This document shows, piece by piece, positions 47,701 to 57,766 of a DNA stretch of 64,000 nt (positions within the stretch are counted from its first letter, which is position 1; every line of letters starts with the position of its first letter). Below the pieces are notes generated by a model. The model saw nothing but the letters and a program-made list of their open reading frames with translations. It had not been told where the DNA came from and made no database searches. A program made the position numbers and the translations under genes. The stretch spans positions 498,080 through 562,079 of the forward strand of contig JAUIRK010000070.1 in the NCBI GenBank assembly GCA_030549495.1, given 5' to 3'. Source of the DNA: Nectonema munidae (lineage: Eukaryota; Nematomorpha; Nectonematoida; Nectonematidae).

Positions 47701-50700
47701 CGTATCACATGAATCGCTGGTCATGACTAGGAATCTATATACAAACTCTTGTTTTTGGGTGTAGGACAAAATCCCCCCCCCCCCCCCCCCCCCCTTTCTC
47801 ATGAGGAGGAGATTCTTTCTTACCTTTAAATTCAATAAAGTGAATTTTGCCTAATATTGTATCATTTGCTAGAAAAAAGGTGATTTTTTTAAATATGTAC
47901 TAAAAACAAAGTTATATTATTAACACGCTCAATTGTGCTATGATTTTGCGGGGGGTTGTCTTTATCTCATTCTGAACGGAGGGATTTTGTCAGGTAGGGC
48001 TTTTGTCAATACACGTCCTTTTTTGTATTACTCTAATTTTAAAATCAAATTTATGGCTTGTGTTAATACAAACTCTAATATTAAAATAAAGTTTTTGTGT
48101 TTAAAAGAGAGGGGGATTCTGTCCTCTTTCTCATTTTGAGAGAAGGAATTTTGTCCAGGGGGGAGGGGGATTTTGTCCGGAGGGGGGGGGGGGGGGAGGA
48201 GGAGCTTTTGTCCAGGGGAGGGGGGGGGGGGATTTTGTCCGGACCCCTTGTTTTAATCTCTTGCTTCGACCCCTGCTACTTCGTATAATCTACATCAGTG
48301 TTTCTCAACCGGGGTCCACATGGACCCCCGGGGTCATATAATAATTCAGTGTGTCCACAGGCGAAATATTATAAATTAAGGTCCACAATGATATTTTGGT
48401 GGTCCATGAAGAAAACCATTTCATAACAGTTTTTATTATGAAAAGTTCGCAATAGACTTGACATCGTAAAAAGAGGTGCTTTACGACTAGCATTAACTTC
48501 AATGCAACCAGATATAAAGAATCTCGTTGAGCAGCATCAACCACAGAGATCTCATTAAATGTCTTTCTTTTTTTATTATAAAAATTGTATTATAATTGAG
48601 TTGCATTAGATTTGCTTTCATTTCAATATGAATTCTAAGTATATACTATTTTCTTTATCATAACCTCAAACAATTTTATTAGTGAAAAATATTAAAATAA
48701 ATATTTTTTGTCCAATTTTTATGAAGGGGTCCACCAAGAAAAAAAGAAGTCATCTGAAAAGGTCCATGAGTAAAAAAAGGTTGAGAAACACGGATTTACA
48801 TGATCAATAACTAATCATATCATAAATAGGATTTTATTTTTGAAAAGTCGACATATGTGGACTGTGGTCGATAACCGAAGTGAAAATGAAAGGGCTCAAT
48901 TATCCTCGGTATCACACTTAAATCGAAGCATCCCGAAATGCCACTACCAACGAGTTTAGAGTATTGCACAGTGGTGAAGTTTCCCCACAATATGATAGCA
49001 CGGTTATTTATCGTTATTTATAGCAAGCAATATATTTTTTTTCAAATACTTGCAATAAGAAAAAATATGCATAAACTTGACGCATGTGATACAAAGGCAG
49101 AATTTTCAAACTGTATTAATTTTTTGGATATAATTTTAGATCAAAAACTTTCATGGGGCCCTCATAATAACATACATTACAAAGAAGGTGTCACTGTATC
49201 GATTTTTCGCAACATTAATTTCTTGCATGTTAAGACAAATTTGTACAAGTCCCTTGTTGAAAATGTTTTGTCTTTTTCTTAATAAATTGGGGGCATGTGA
49301 ACGTATACAGCATCTCTTTACTTCAGAAAAAAATTGTCAGTTCAATTTTCCACATCTTACATCTAGCAAAATATGAAGAGAAAGTTGAACATTGTCTCCC
49401 TAGTCATTTGTACATGGAATAGAAACCATCGTAGTATACAGGTTGTTTTATGTTTGATTTATACTTTCATTCATAACTTTGAATTGTATATAAATCTTGA
49501 ATTGTTAGGATATTATATTTTGCTCAGCTATTTTAATACCACTTGTATATATTGAAAAGTTTTCCCAGAAGATACACTGTGGGCGGCTTTAATTAGCCTT
49601 TTGTGTACTTGTTGTACCTTGATTTTTTCAATAAATTTCTTTCTTTCAAGGACTTAATGATTTGGTGCATGCAATAAACACACATAGCCAGGGATAGAAT
49701 GATTAAGTGTGTGCCTAAAATATATTTTCCGTTATTAGCTCTCTTCCCCCACAAAAAAGAAGAAAAATTTAAACGACTTTTTGCAAAAATTTTGGAATTA
49801 TTCCCCATCATAAATCCCCAGGCCTACATAGTGGATTTTGAAAAAGCGCATATGAACTGTGTACGTTATTATTTCCCAAATGTATCTATTTCATCATGCC
49901 TTTTCCACTTATCGCAAGGTTATTAACGGAGAAGACAACGAAGGCTTACATCAAGTACTGGTTTTCTATTTTGAACAGCCATGTCAAACATGCGGCCCAT
50001 TACAAGCAGATTTGCGGCCCACGAAGATTACAGTATTATTAATTATAATTTTATGTATAAGTGTAGATTTAGACTTCTCAGAGAACTAGGTCGACTGATT
50101 TTCACTTATCATCTCTTATAAAAGTTCGCACTGCACAGAAATTTCAGCCAGACATAGCAAAGATGGTCAATAACAAGAGGTGTCAAGCCTCGGGACAAGA
50201 ACATGTAAAGTATTTGAATAATTAATAATAAATGTTTATTTTGAACTATTGTAATTTATGTGCATTTCATTTGTAGTTCATTCAAATACATGTGGGCCAT
50301 GTATGTTGCCTTATAAACTTTTTTTATATTAAAATAAAGAACAGATTTATATCCTTGCTAATTTTTTAATTAAATTATTTTGTTTAACTATACATGACTT
50401 TGTACTTGCATTTTTGATTATAATCAAACCATTACATGTTTCTAAGTTAAAAGTAAAATATTTTGCAATAATTTTTATTGAACAACTTTAAATATAATTG
50501 TAGGAGTGCGGCCCTCATGAGAACACAAACTCACTCCTTTGGCCCTCATGGGACTCCGAGTTTGACATGGCTGCTGTAAAGTATTGTTTCACGTGTTAAT
50601 CCTAATATCCGAAAGCTATTCCATAGAAACGAAAGTACAAGGACTTAAAAGAGTGACCGATTTTGCGGTATGATTTCGAGGAAAAAAACTGAATTGCTAA

Positions 50701-51413
50701 AAGATGTTGGAAGAAGTTTGCATTATTAAGTATTGTTTGTCTACAATTTTTTTTAATATTTTCTATAAATATTAATTCTGTACAAAGAATTTACGTTTTT
50801 TAAAATATTAATGGTGTTATCAAAAATAAATAAACTCCTATTTGTACAAATAAGCCAATAGAACTTAAAAAAATAAACAATACTTAGTATCAACTTACTA
50901 GAAATCAAAAAACAGGGAATTAACACCTAGAACCGTTTAAAACATAAGATCTTCATTCTTTATTCATTAAAATTAAGTAGAACATAATATATTTACACAA
51001 GTTGTAAAAAATAAACATACCTTGTACAGTTTGCCCTAAATATCTTCCTTCCCTCTCATATTTTATTACTTTTTGATATATCTTCCCAGTAGTAATATTA
51101 TTATCTTTTTTCAAAGTAACACCCAAAAAACGTTCATAATTTCCAAGGTCTAAATCCACTTCACTTCCATCATCAAGAACAAAAACTTCACCTATTAGAT
51201 AAAAATAAAATAAGATATTACATTTACAAATTAATATGTAAAACTACCATGTTCAAATGGAGAAAAAGTGCCTGCGTCTATATTAATATAGGGATCTATT
51301 TTTATGGCAGTAACTCTAAGATCATAACATTTTAAAATAGCGCCAATGCTACTAGATATTACACCTTTTCCTATCCCACTTATTACGCCACCAGTTACAA
51401 GAATATATTTCAT
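35771..51413 (-). CDS. CTPS1: CTP synthase, twelve coding exons
   Basis: It makes CTP from UTP using ATP and glutamine in the cytosol. Exons, 5' to 3': 51413-51248, 51191-51021, 47537-47437, 47385-47269, 47216-47133, 44200-43956, 41162-41030, 40185-40097, 40033-39940 (this last boundary is certain to 1 base only), 38352-38030, 36590-36494, 35943-35771. Every intron is GT-AG, phases agree, and the sum is about 597 residues (human CTPS1 has 591). Synthetase domain: [17 protein letters not shown]-loop start, [46 protein letters not shown]. Amidotransferase domain: VPGGFGGRG, nucleophile Cys about 403 in [32 protein letters not shown], and QFHPE with His about 551. About 21 extra residues, rich in Ser/Glu/Thr, sit between [10 protein letters not shown] and MPEYNPG. 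An AG acceptor directly before the ATG implies a 5' UTR intron. Orthology to CTPS1 rather than CTPS2 is not resolvable. Confidence 0.93.
36690..36905 (+). repeat. Dispersed repeat shared with 22391-22580, poly-C bearing
   Basis: Matches the 22391 copy over about 190 bases in the same orientation (TATATCTTTTTTATAGTATTT and TTAGAATGAATATT blocks). It starts with GC-rich CATAGGCGCAGCGCTCCCCC and carries a 12-base C run. It lies in CTP synthase intron 10. Confidence 0.55.
37080..37200. mobile_element. piggyBac-like MITE, subfamily 2, right end interrupted
   Basis: Preceded by TTAA, begins CCCATTTACTGCC and follows the reverse complement of the element at 20281-20410, including GTTCC/GGAAC hairpin arms, AACATAAGTAATTTCATCTT and TTAGATATCGTCTG. 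It stops at CTTGGCC where the MITE copy at 37204 starts, so the younger element appears to have landed at or near its end. Confidence 0.65.
37204..37331. mobile_element. piggyBac-like MITE, copy B (128 bp)
   Basis: Ends CCCGTTAACG and CGTTAACGGG, preceded by TTAA at 37200-37203. By eye every base matches copy A (29686-29813, opposite orientation), including the 16-base palindrome GTCGACTATAGTCGAC. The right flank is GATG, not TTAA. Located in CTP synthase intron 10. Confidence 0.8.
38530..39440 (-). pseudogene. Unidentified decayed coding-like region in CTP synthase intron 9
   Basis: On the reverse strand the sequence reads protein-like in several frames: [20 protein letters not shown] near 39400, [20 protein letters not shown] near 38860, [20 protein letters not shown] near 38745 and [20 protein letters not shown] near 38620. 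These are separated by stops and frame changes. I cannot name a family. It could be an old processed pseudogene or an unfamiliar transposon protein. Same strand as CTP synthase, but with no match to that enzyme. Confidence 0.35.
41454..41840 (+). mobile_element. Helitron-like non-autonomous element, 387 bp
   Basis: Starts TCTCATAACC after an A and ends CTGA followed by a T: the TC...CTRR ends and A/T insertion site of Helitrons. Directly before the CTGA is a 7-bp hairpin (GAGGTCT 41820-41826, loop TGCC, AGACCTC 41831-41837). A 5' hairpin pairs AACC (41460-41463) with GGTT (41469-41472). Subterminal inverted repeats GTAGACAACTTGC (41481-41493) and GCAAGTTGTCTCC (41804-41816) differ at one base. 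This layout, with tandem repeats inside, resembles Helentron-associated elements such as Drosophila DINE-1. Both flanks are TA-rich. No coding capacity. Located in CTP synthase intron 6. Confidence 0.65.
41503..41670 (+). repeat. 28-bp minisatellite, six units
   Basis: Six tandem copies of a unit close to CCAACCTGTATACTACGATG + ATTCATCT, with one to four changes each and a decayed last unit. It lies inside the Helitron-like element. The related copy at 49347 carries a single unit, so the array expanded within the family. Confidence 0.8.
42104..42601. mobile_element. hAT MITE, 498 bp
   Basis: Ends CAGTGGTTCCCAACC and GGTTGGCAACCACTG form a 15-base inverted repeat with one mismatch. Flanks TGTTATAG and CGTTATGG match at 6 of 8 positions. 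The terminus resembles the right end of the SCAND3/ZBED5-type transposase remnant (GGGAACCACTG at 24784), so that family may have mobilised it. No coding sequence. In CTP synthase intron 6. Confidence 0.75.
43441..43559. mobile_element. piggyBac-like MITE, copy C (119 bp)
   Basis: Begins CCCGTTAACGACCAG (left flank ATAA), ends GGGCGTTAACGAG, and TTAA follows at 43560-43563. It matches copies A and B except for one C/T change, one change in the terminal triplet and loss of about 9 bases in the central palindrome. In CTP synthase intron 6. Confidence 0.75.
44741..45213 (+). mobile_element. RTE-like LINE, C-terminal remnant
   Basis: A 129-residue frame plus its continuation gives [67 protein letters not shown] and [20 protein letters not shown]. 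It ends in a frame-shifted [14 protein letters not shown]. This is the well-known post-catalytic segment of endonuclease-reverse transcriptases of the RTE/BovB-like group. 5' truncated; the 3' side meets the piggyBac sequence at about 45215-45225. In CTP synthase intron 5, antisense to the gene. Confidence 0.8.
45225..46440 (+). pseudogene. piggyBac transposase, catalytic and C-terminal part, broken
   Basis: Pieces in order: [11 protein letters not shown] near 45283 (start of the domain), [17 protein letters not shown] near 45599, [37 protein letters not shown] (second catalytic Asp, FFDNFFTS motif) near 45805-45855, and GRVDRA near 46125 (third catalytic region, GGVDRADQ). The DE of the first catalytic motif lies just before MVPYYG but in a shifted frame. 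Multiple stops follow 46090. The residues resemble PGBD2/3-like families. The closed frames rule out function. It may belong to the family that mobilised the TTAA MITEs, but its own termini were not found. Confidence 0.85.
47764..48240. repeat. Poly-G/poly-C inverted-repeat element with repeated TTTTGTCC motif
   Basis: Left end GGACAAAATCC plus a run of over 20 C; right end a G run plus GGATTTTGTCC. TTTTGTC recurs at least six times from 47980 to 48240, each next to a G-rich block, so the right half is a degenerate tandem array. The G runs could form quadruplexes. No target duplication was found. It lies in CTP synthase intron 2. Confidence 0.55.
48296..48793. mobile_element. hAT element with C-terminal transposase remnant, 498 bp
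   Basis: Ends CAGTGTTTCTCAACC and GGTTGAGAAACACGG (one mismatch). Flanks ATCTACAT and ATTTACAT match at 7 of 8. From about 48478 the + strand reads [20 protein letters not shown], then PQRSH and a stop at 48558, the C-terminus of a SCAND3/ZBED5-like transposase. Internally deleted. In CTP synthase intron 2. Confidence 0.8.
49080..49285 (+). mobile_element. LINE reverse transcriptase remnant
   Basis: The frame gives [20 protein letters not shown], then [10 protein letters not shown] near its end. This is the conserved [12 protein letters not shown]...H...LY.SLV..VL region after the catalytic core of Jockey/I-like elements. About 65 residues are readable; nothing upstream can be assigned. Confidence 0.65.
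49347..49447 (-). mobile_element. Helitron-like element, copy 3 (internal fragment)
   Basis: Reverse-strand match to 41640-41735: AACCTGTATACTACGATGG (one minisatellite unit), TATTCCATGTACAAATGACT, AGGGAGACAATGTTCAACTT and TTTTGCTAGATGTAAG. Both ends are missing. Confidence 0.65.
49699..49926 (+). pseudogene. MULE (Mutator-like) transposase fragment
   Basis: The 75-residue frame contains [40 protein letters not shown] and CLFHLSQ. It matches the FLYWCH-associated MULE domain (ALLPNK...Y..LF..L, DFE.A..NA.R..FP...I.GC.FH..Q), including a conserved acidic residue and the CxFH motif. The rest of the domain is absent. In CTP synthase intron 2. Confidence 0.75.
49976..50573. mobile_element. hAT element, 598 bp, with short transposase remnant
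   Basis: Ends CAGCCATGTCAAAC and GTTTGACATGGCTG are perfect inverted repeats, followed inside by CGGCCC blocks on both sides. Near 50120-50200 the + strand reads [15 protein letters not shown], the end of a hAT transposase. No convincing 8-bp duplication was found in the flanks. Confidence 0.7.
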
Positions 51414-52099
51414 TTCTAAAAACAGATTAAATTAAAAATTCAGATTATGCGCCAGAAAGCCATTAAATGACAGTAACTAAATTAGGCGTATAAAAAAATA
51501 AAAATATAAAAAGAAGTGAATTTATTTAAAGAATTTGGAGTTAATGTACAAATATGAAGAAAAAGTGTATATGTAAGCTTGAAAAGTAAAATGCTATACA
51601 TAACTTATTCATATCTTCTTTCGTTCAAAGGTTATTGTTAGTAAGTGTTCGAAAAAGTTTCAATTTTAAAATATATTTTTTAACAAAATCTTTAAAATTA
51701 CTAATTTCGAATTTTTTAACAACGATTTAATAACAACACACACGTTAGTTGGTATAATTCGATATAATACCATATAGAAATTTAAGCCTTCATTCATATA
51801 TAATACCACTCAATGATATTATTAGAAATTTAATTATAAAAATCCTTATCAAAAACATAATTTCTATTTATACTTTTATGGTTTTGGTATGGTATATAGT
51901 GTCTAAAAAATCTCAGATGTTGTCTCCCCCTCTGAAATTTCTTGCAGTTTTAGAAGATATCATAATACTATGTAACAAATTAGTTTTTCAAAAATCAAAA
52001 AATGAAATTAATTTGCACTTTTTAAAGCGAGCCTATATAATATTTTTCATTATTATATAAATAATAATTAATAAAATTTTGAAATTGATTATAAAACTC
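51414..52099. other. Region upstream of CTP synthase coding start
   Basis: On the reverse strand TTTTTAG followed by AAATG immediately precedes the CTP synthase ATG, a good splice acceptor, so a 5' UTR exon and promoter should lie further upstream. The rest is AT-rich with no recognisable feature. Confidence 0.45.
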
Positions 52100-53270
52100 A
52101 AAATACTATTATTAAGCGGTTCATCTTGACATACATCAACTACTTCCCCCTTTCTTCCGATCACACTCCATCCTATTTTTTCTACTCTATTCTATTAGCA
52201 AAATACGCACCAAATATTGCTAACTACTTAGTTCATCCCTCTATACATCCATCTCTTTTAACTAACCCATCTGCACAAAATCCATTCAAAATATCTATAT
52301 GCAAAAACAATTTTTTTGCAAAACAATCAATTTCACACCTTCCCTCTACCTTTTATCAACTTCCCTACGTATCTTCACAGACGCCTCAAAGAAATCCTTA
52401 AGTGCCTTCTTTGCTTACGCTTTCTTCAAAGGTTTTCCACTCGCCCCTTTTACACCAATCGCTCGTGATTAAATCCTCTACTCTCAATCTCTGATTGTGT
52501 GATCTTTAGGATTTTACACGCCTGCACTACGATAACTAACAACATTAACTACTTCTTTCTCCACTTTCCTATCTACCATTTATATACCGATGCACAAAAC
52601 ATAATCCACGATCTCTCTCTATCACAAAACATCCCCTTTCCATCCTTTCAACTCGTCTCCTCTTTAATCAATCTTACAAAACATTTCACATACACCTATG
52701 CTTGTGCCCTGCTCACCTAAACATACCAGGAAACTCCCTCGTAAACTACGTAAACTCAAGCTTACACCTAACCTCCCACATCCCTCTCAACTCTCTACCT
52801 CTCAAAATCTTTCTAACGCACATTCATTTATCCTCTCTAGAAGAATGGCAGATGTCCATATCTTCATCTCAAAATGAAATAATCTCCTCTTTACCACACA
52901 TCAGCACAATTCACACAACTTTCAAAAATAAAAAATTTACACCTCCTCGTTCAACCATTCGTTGGCTATCAGTCCACGACCCAGGCAAAGCATATCTCTT
53001 TGGTATCAAAGTTAGCGAAAATCAATACTGTCGTTTCGGATGCAACACAATAGAAACGCCATACCATCTCATCTTCATATGTCAAATCTTCCCTTATCAT
53101 CGCCAAGATCTTCTAATTCTCTGCCTTTCTTTACTTAATAGATCTCCAACAACACTCTCAGATCTTCTGTTATACCCAACACTACTAAAATACCTAGCAA
53201 CCCTCATTGATACCATTGAAACAACTCTCACAACCGTTGATAACCCGATAACATACTAATCTGCCTTTCC
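52100..53270 (+). mobile_element. LINE with RNase H domain, C-terminal half
   Basis: Read across frame changes: IFTDASKKSLSAFFAY near 52372 (first RNase H Asp in TDAS), HLYTDAQNIIHDL near 52585 (DAQ, another catalytic position), CPAHLNIPGNSLVNYVNSSL near 52705 (the W/CP.H..IPGN...D block), then a 185-residue open frame to 53259 with CRFGCNTIETPYHLIFICQI (C...C...E...H.I..C zinc-knuckle-like end). This order is typical of I/R1/Jockey-type LINEs that carry RNase H. The strongly C-rich, G-poor strand composition is notable. The RT core is not present. Confidence 0.75.
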
Positions 53271-53599
53271 TTTCTATTTTTAGAATAACATCTCTAACTC
53301 CTCCTTATCTCTACCAACATCTTCATCCTCCTTAACCAACTCTCCAGCTTACGCAAGCATATCAGCACACATAAACTGAATTTTCATAGTTTTTTATGCC
53401 TTCATCAAATCATCTACCATTTTTTGGACTTTCTGTCTCTTTGAGTCCGACTTACTGACGTTGATTTAAAATAAAATGCACTTTAAAAAGATATCAGGAT
53501 CTGTTTATTTTAGCAGAGTTACTTTAGATCTAACAAGCAGACAAAAAACATACCGGTCGATATTTATTTTTCAAAAAATGGACTTGATAATAGTTTTTC

Positions 53600-53690
53600 T
53601 TGATATTTTGGATATCTCGAACACCTGGATATCTCGAAGTTTTTGTTTGGCCCCTTCAAATTCGAGATAACGAGGTTTTACTGTATTATC
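53600..53690 (-). mobile_element. pogo/Tigger-like transposon terminus
   Basis: On the reverse strand, a TA is followed by CAGTAAAACCTCGTTATCTC and then GAATTTGAAGGGGCC, close to Tigger/pogo ends that read CAGT.AAACCTCG(A/T)TAT. A second ATATCTCGAA block sits just inside. Length and other end not determined. It truncates the hAT remnant at 53690. Confidence 0.5.
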
Positions 53691-55140
53691 ATTTGCATCT
53701 TCACAAAGTTGTAGCAACTCGATCAACTTGGAATAATTTTCGATAATGGCTTTTATACATTCAAAATGTCCAGACCATCTTTGCTCCAGAAATCTTTTAA
53801 GAGACTGTCCTTCCTATAACTTTTGAACATTACATCTTTTGACAAAATAATATAACTTCCTACATATTGACAAAGCTTTTGAAACTTCTTTTAATGGACA
53901 TTGATTTTACAACAACCAGATGAATTTGATGACTGAAGCAGTGTATATAGGGAACATATCTTTTTAAATGTTTTGACAATAAACTTTGAACCCCACCTTT
54001 TCTACCTGTAATAAAGCGATTTAATATTAATTTTCACATCATAGTCGTTAAGTATAATGTTTGACATAATGTTTGCTCCATCATAACAGTGTGCTATTAT
54101 TTTATTCATATCAATTTCTAAAAATTTCATATTTGCAAGATCAACAGATTTTAAATTTGAAGTTTCTTCGATAGCCACTAAATTTTCCTTAATTTCAGAA
54201 TTCTTGAAATATCTTAACACCTTAAAAATTCAAAAAACGGTAAAACAGTGAAGAATTTCATATTAAGCTTAATATATATTTTAAAATTATCAAAAAGAAA
54301 AATTAGTATTTTAAAAATTACAATAGAAATATTTTCTATATTTTTCACATCTCTTGTACACATCTGCCATAAGACACAAATAATTAACATCATTGGAGTT
54401 AATTTCGTTTACTCTTTTTGAAATAGTTAAATGAGCCAAACCCTCTAAAATTTCATTTTAAACTTGAGGGGACGTATATTTTGCATTTTTTGGTATGGCC
54501 TTGTAAATCTATAGATCAAAATTTTTATATAAAAAAATAGAAGTTTAAAACCTCAAAAAGTTTGAAATCTTTTTTCATTGTGTATTTAAATAAGTTCATA
54601 AAGGGACCATTATGTTCACTATCACTATTAGTGTCTAGGTTATGTGGCGTTTCAATGTCTGCACGAAAAGGAAGCTCATTTGAAACAAGAAAAATCATTG
54701 CATCAAAAACAGACTTAAATGTAGTATCTAAAAAGAATAAAAACGAATAAACGATATTTTTGAAATTTACTATATACCTGTTTTTCAAGTTGAGAGCTGT
54801 TCAAAATTGTTGACACCGAGAGATTTTTTGACTTATTTTTTTCAATCCAATTTTTGTGAGAATCAATATGGCAGAGACTTTTTTCATGCTTATTGAAGCC
54901 TCTATCTATTTCCAAAGCATGTTTCCAATCTATATATCCTATTTGTGTGAAACTATCGTCAGAGTGCTCTTTTTTAACTGAAAAATTCTACAACAAAAAC
55001 AAAAAGCAGCCTTCTTGATGATTGAATATTCTAGCCATGGTCTTCGATTAAACCAAGAACTTTGAAAAGTTCTAACCCAAGTTCCATCACTATTCGGACT
55101 GTACACTTTCAAATTTGGTTGAAAAGGTTGCCCTTCTTTT
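53690..55140 (-). pseudogene. hAT transposase (ZMYM1/TTF type), broken
   Basis: Reverse-strand pieces: SDGTWVRTFQSSWF and WLEYSIIKKAAFCFCCRIF near 55010-55090 (TTF-type zinc finger), GFNKHEKSLCHIDSHKNWIE near 54840-54900, NELPFRADIE near 54660-54690, AIEETSNLKSVDLANMKFLE near 54130-54190 with YDGANIMSN (catalytic Asp region), HCFSHQIHLVVVKSM near 53910-53950, and ISGAKMVW / HFECIKAIIENYSKLIELLQ near 53715-53790. All in the order of ZMYM1-like hAT proteins, with frame changes and stops between. A second copy of this family is in the RBM7 intron at 29590. Confidence 0.8.
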
Positions 55141-55640
55141 GATCCAAGAACATTAGATTGCGTTTCTTCAGTATTATTTTTTTGTGCATTATCACTGAAA
55201 ATTAATGAAAGAAAAGAGTGAACTACGAGTTTTTACTAAAATGATTTTATTAAAAACTTTACAGACTTATTCACTAAACAAAGTTACAAAATTTTGAGAA
55301 CATTTTTAAATCATTTAACATTGTTTTGATTCAAAAAAATCAAATACATCATATAATTAAAGTTGTTTGAGGAAAACCAAAAATAAACACTTTAGAAATA
55401 TAGGTAACTATATTCAAAAAGTTTGTTAAATTTAACATTTTTCATGCATGAATTTTAAAAAAATACGTATGGATAAAAATGTTTCAAGATCGACTCTAAA
55501 ACCCCTTATTAAACGAGGAAAGCGAGAAATTGATTTTAAACTTTTAACCAATTGCTAAACATTGTTAAACTTGAAACCAATGAACTCGTACATTATTTCT
55601 TTTTTTCATATATTCAGTAAGTACTGAAACAATTCAATTA

Positions 55641-56009
55641 TAAAATATGCCTAATAATAATAAAATTGAGGAACTGAAATTATTTGGATTCTTTGAACCA
55701 AGCGAAAATTTATTATTTAAGCAAGTTTTTTGTGTTTAATCATGAACCTTTATCAAGCAAATTGTGTTAACTTGTGAATTAAATAAAGTATGAAGATGTT
55801 AGTGTGTTACACTAATTTGTAAGTTACACACACGCGTGTTACATTAAAACGTTCATACTTTATTTACTTTACAGCTAATTCTTTAACACAATAGGTTTGA
55901 TAAAGTTTCATGATTAAACCCAAAATATTTGTTTAAATAATACATTTTTTCTTGGTTCAAAGAATCCAATTAATTTGAATTTTTCAATTTTATCCAATAC
56001 AAAATATCC
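55641..56009. repeat. Foldback element, about 370 bp
   Basis: Arms 55641-55808 and 55838-56009 are reverse complements at about 80-85% by eye. Landmarks are TTGGATTCTTTGAACCAAG, GTTTAATCATGAA, TTTATCAA, TTGTGTTAA and ATAAAGTATGAA. The short spacer contains ACACACACGCGTGT. No coding sequence and no clear target duplication. Confidence 0.6.
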
Positions 56010-57766
56010 AAATAAATCATTCGAATTCCAATTTTAAAAATGCCTAATAATGATATTTTATATATTAATATTGAAGTTCATTCAAACATGTAAAATATTT
56101 ACAAGTAAATAAAAATTGGAAAAAATTAGAGATAATACTGTTGTTGATCACTTTTTTTGTGGCTAATTGGAGCAAAAGACAATCTTTGATTTTTATCTGT
56201 GAATCCTAAGGAGTTCTTTCTTTTCGATGCTGACATTTCAGATTCAAAAGGAGGGTACTCACTTAATGAACAATTCTTGAATCTTGCCTTTACTTGAGTT
56301 TATAAAATGACAAAGCTAGTTGTGATAATGTTACAGCATTTAACTTAAAACATCTGTTTGTTATTGTGTCTCTCCACAGATATGTTAGCCAGTTTTCTTC
56401 CTTTTTTCAATATCTCTACTACTACTAACACAAGCAAGATACTACTGCTGTAGTGGTGGTGATATGCTATTACAATGGCTCGGAAACAGTGTTGTAACTA
56501 AATGAGTCTCATGCTTTAAAATTACTTTAAAGCGTTTCCATTGATTTTATATAAAAAAAATTTTTGGTTTCGAGAGGGGGGCCAAAGTCATCCATGGAGA
56601 GGGGACACCCCAGTTGCTACGTGCCAGAATAAAAAACTACACACGGAAAATATAACCAAATTCACCCACATATGCTACACTCGCTCAAATCGATCAGACA
56701 CATGTATAATTTGACGAGTTGTTTTGACACGAGCGTAAGAAGTATATTTTCTTTCATCATCTGTTCTATCAATTCATTTTCATCTGAAATGAATGAACTT
56801 ACAGATACTATTCTGAGTGAGAATACAATTTTATCTGAAAATTTGAATTTTTCTTCCCTGTTACAAGTTTTAAAATCAAATGATAAATTAGAAATTTTGG
56901 TTTGCTTCGCACAAAGTTATTTTAAATATTTTCCAATGCAATGATTGACTACAAAATTGTAAATTAATAAAGAGAAATGATGTATCTGATGGATAATGTT
57001 GGAAATGTTATGTTTCATGTTTTCTTCCTTATGGAATTGCTAGACCACTCTTATATATAAAGTAATGAAAGTAGTAAAAGAAGTGTTCTACACATGTTAT
57101 TTCAAATTAAATTGAAGGATTTGTCTTGTATTAAGTTATTTCATATCACATGAAATCACGTAGTTTCATAATTATATCATTCGTTTCAATATTAAACGCT
57201 TAGATTTAAAAAAAAAGCGCAAAAATTATGCATTCATCATAGAGGAAACAAAAAAGTTGAAATTTGACTTTACAGTAGCCTCTAATTCTACAACATATTT
57301 TAAAAGCTTCCAACTGGATTAGACTAAACACTAAAGAAATGTGCATAGCCAGAAGAAATTCCCCCCACCTCTTTTAAATCCACCGCTCACTCCTCCCCCC
57401 TCCTCCTCTGCCATTATACTTGCTTTAAATTTGTGCCATGACACTGAATGAGCCAATTGAATGTGTATAGATAATACTCAATTGTAATGGTGCACCAAAG
57501 CACTAAGATTATTTCTGTGATGCATTGAAAAAATACAATTTATATGACATGGACATTTAAAACCATATAAAATACAATGTGTAAATAAGAGGGTTTGAAA
57601 TTTGTAATGTCGCAAAATCAATGGCAAATTTTAAGAGAGTATTCTGGTTAATATATAGAATTGTCAAAAATAGTACACGCGTGCTGAATCATTACAAAGA
57701 AATAATGCAACAAATTGTTATATTTTTCCTTCAATATATGACCTGGTTTCAATATCAATTATACCT
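56010..57766. other. Intergenic region upstream of the receptor gene
   Basis: A frame at 56672-56944 (+) is unassigned. G-rich and C-rich spots at 56570-56615 and 57358-57410 look like transposon ends without partners. No core promoter can be assigned. Confidence 0.35.

Noticed and set aside
56672-56944. 90-residue + strand frame upstream of the receptor
   Set aside because: No motif; might be a receptor or transposon remnant, but no residues support either.
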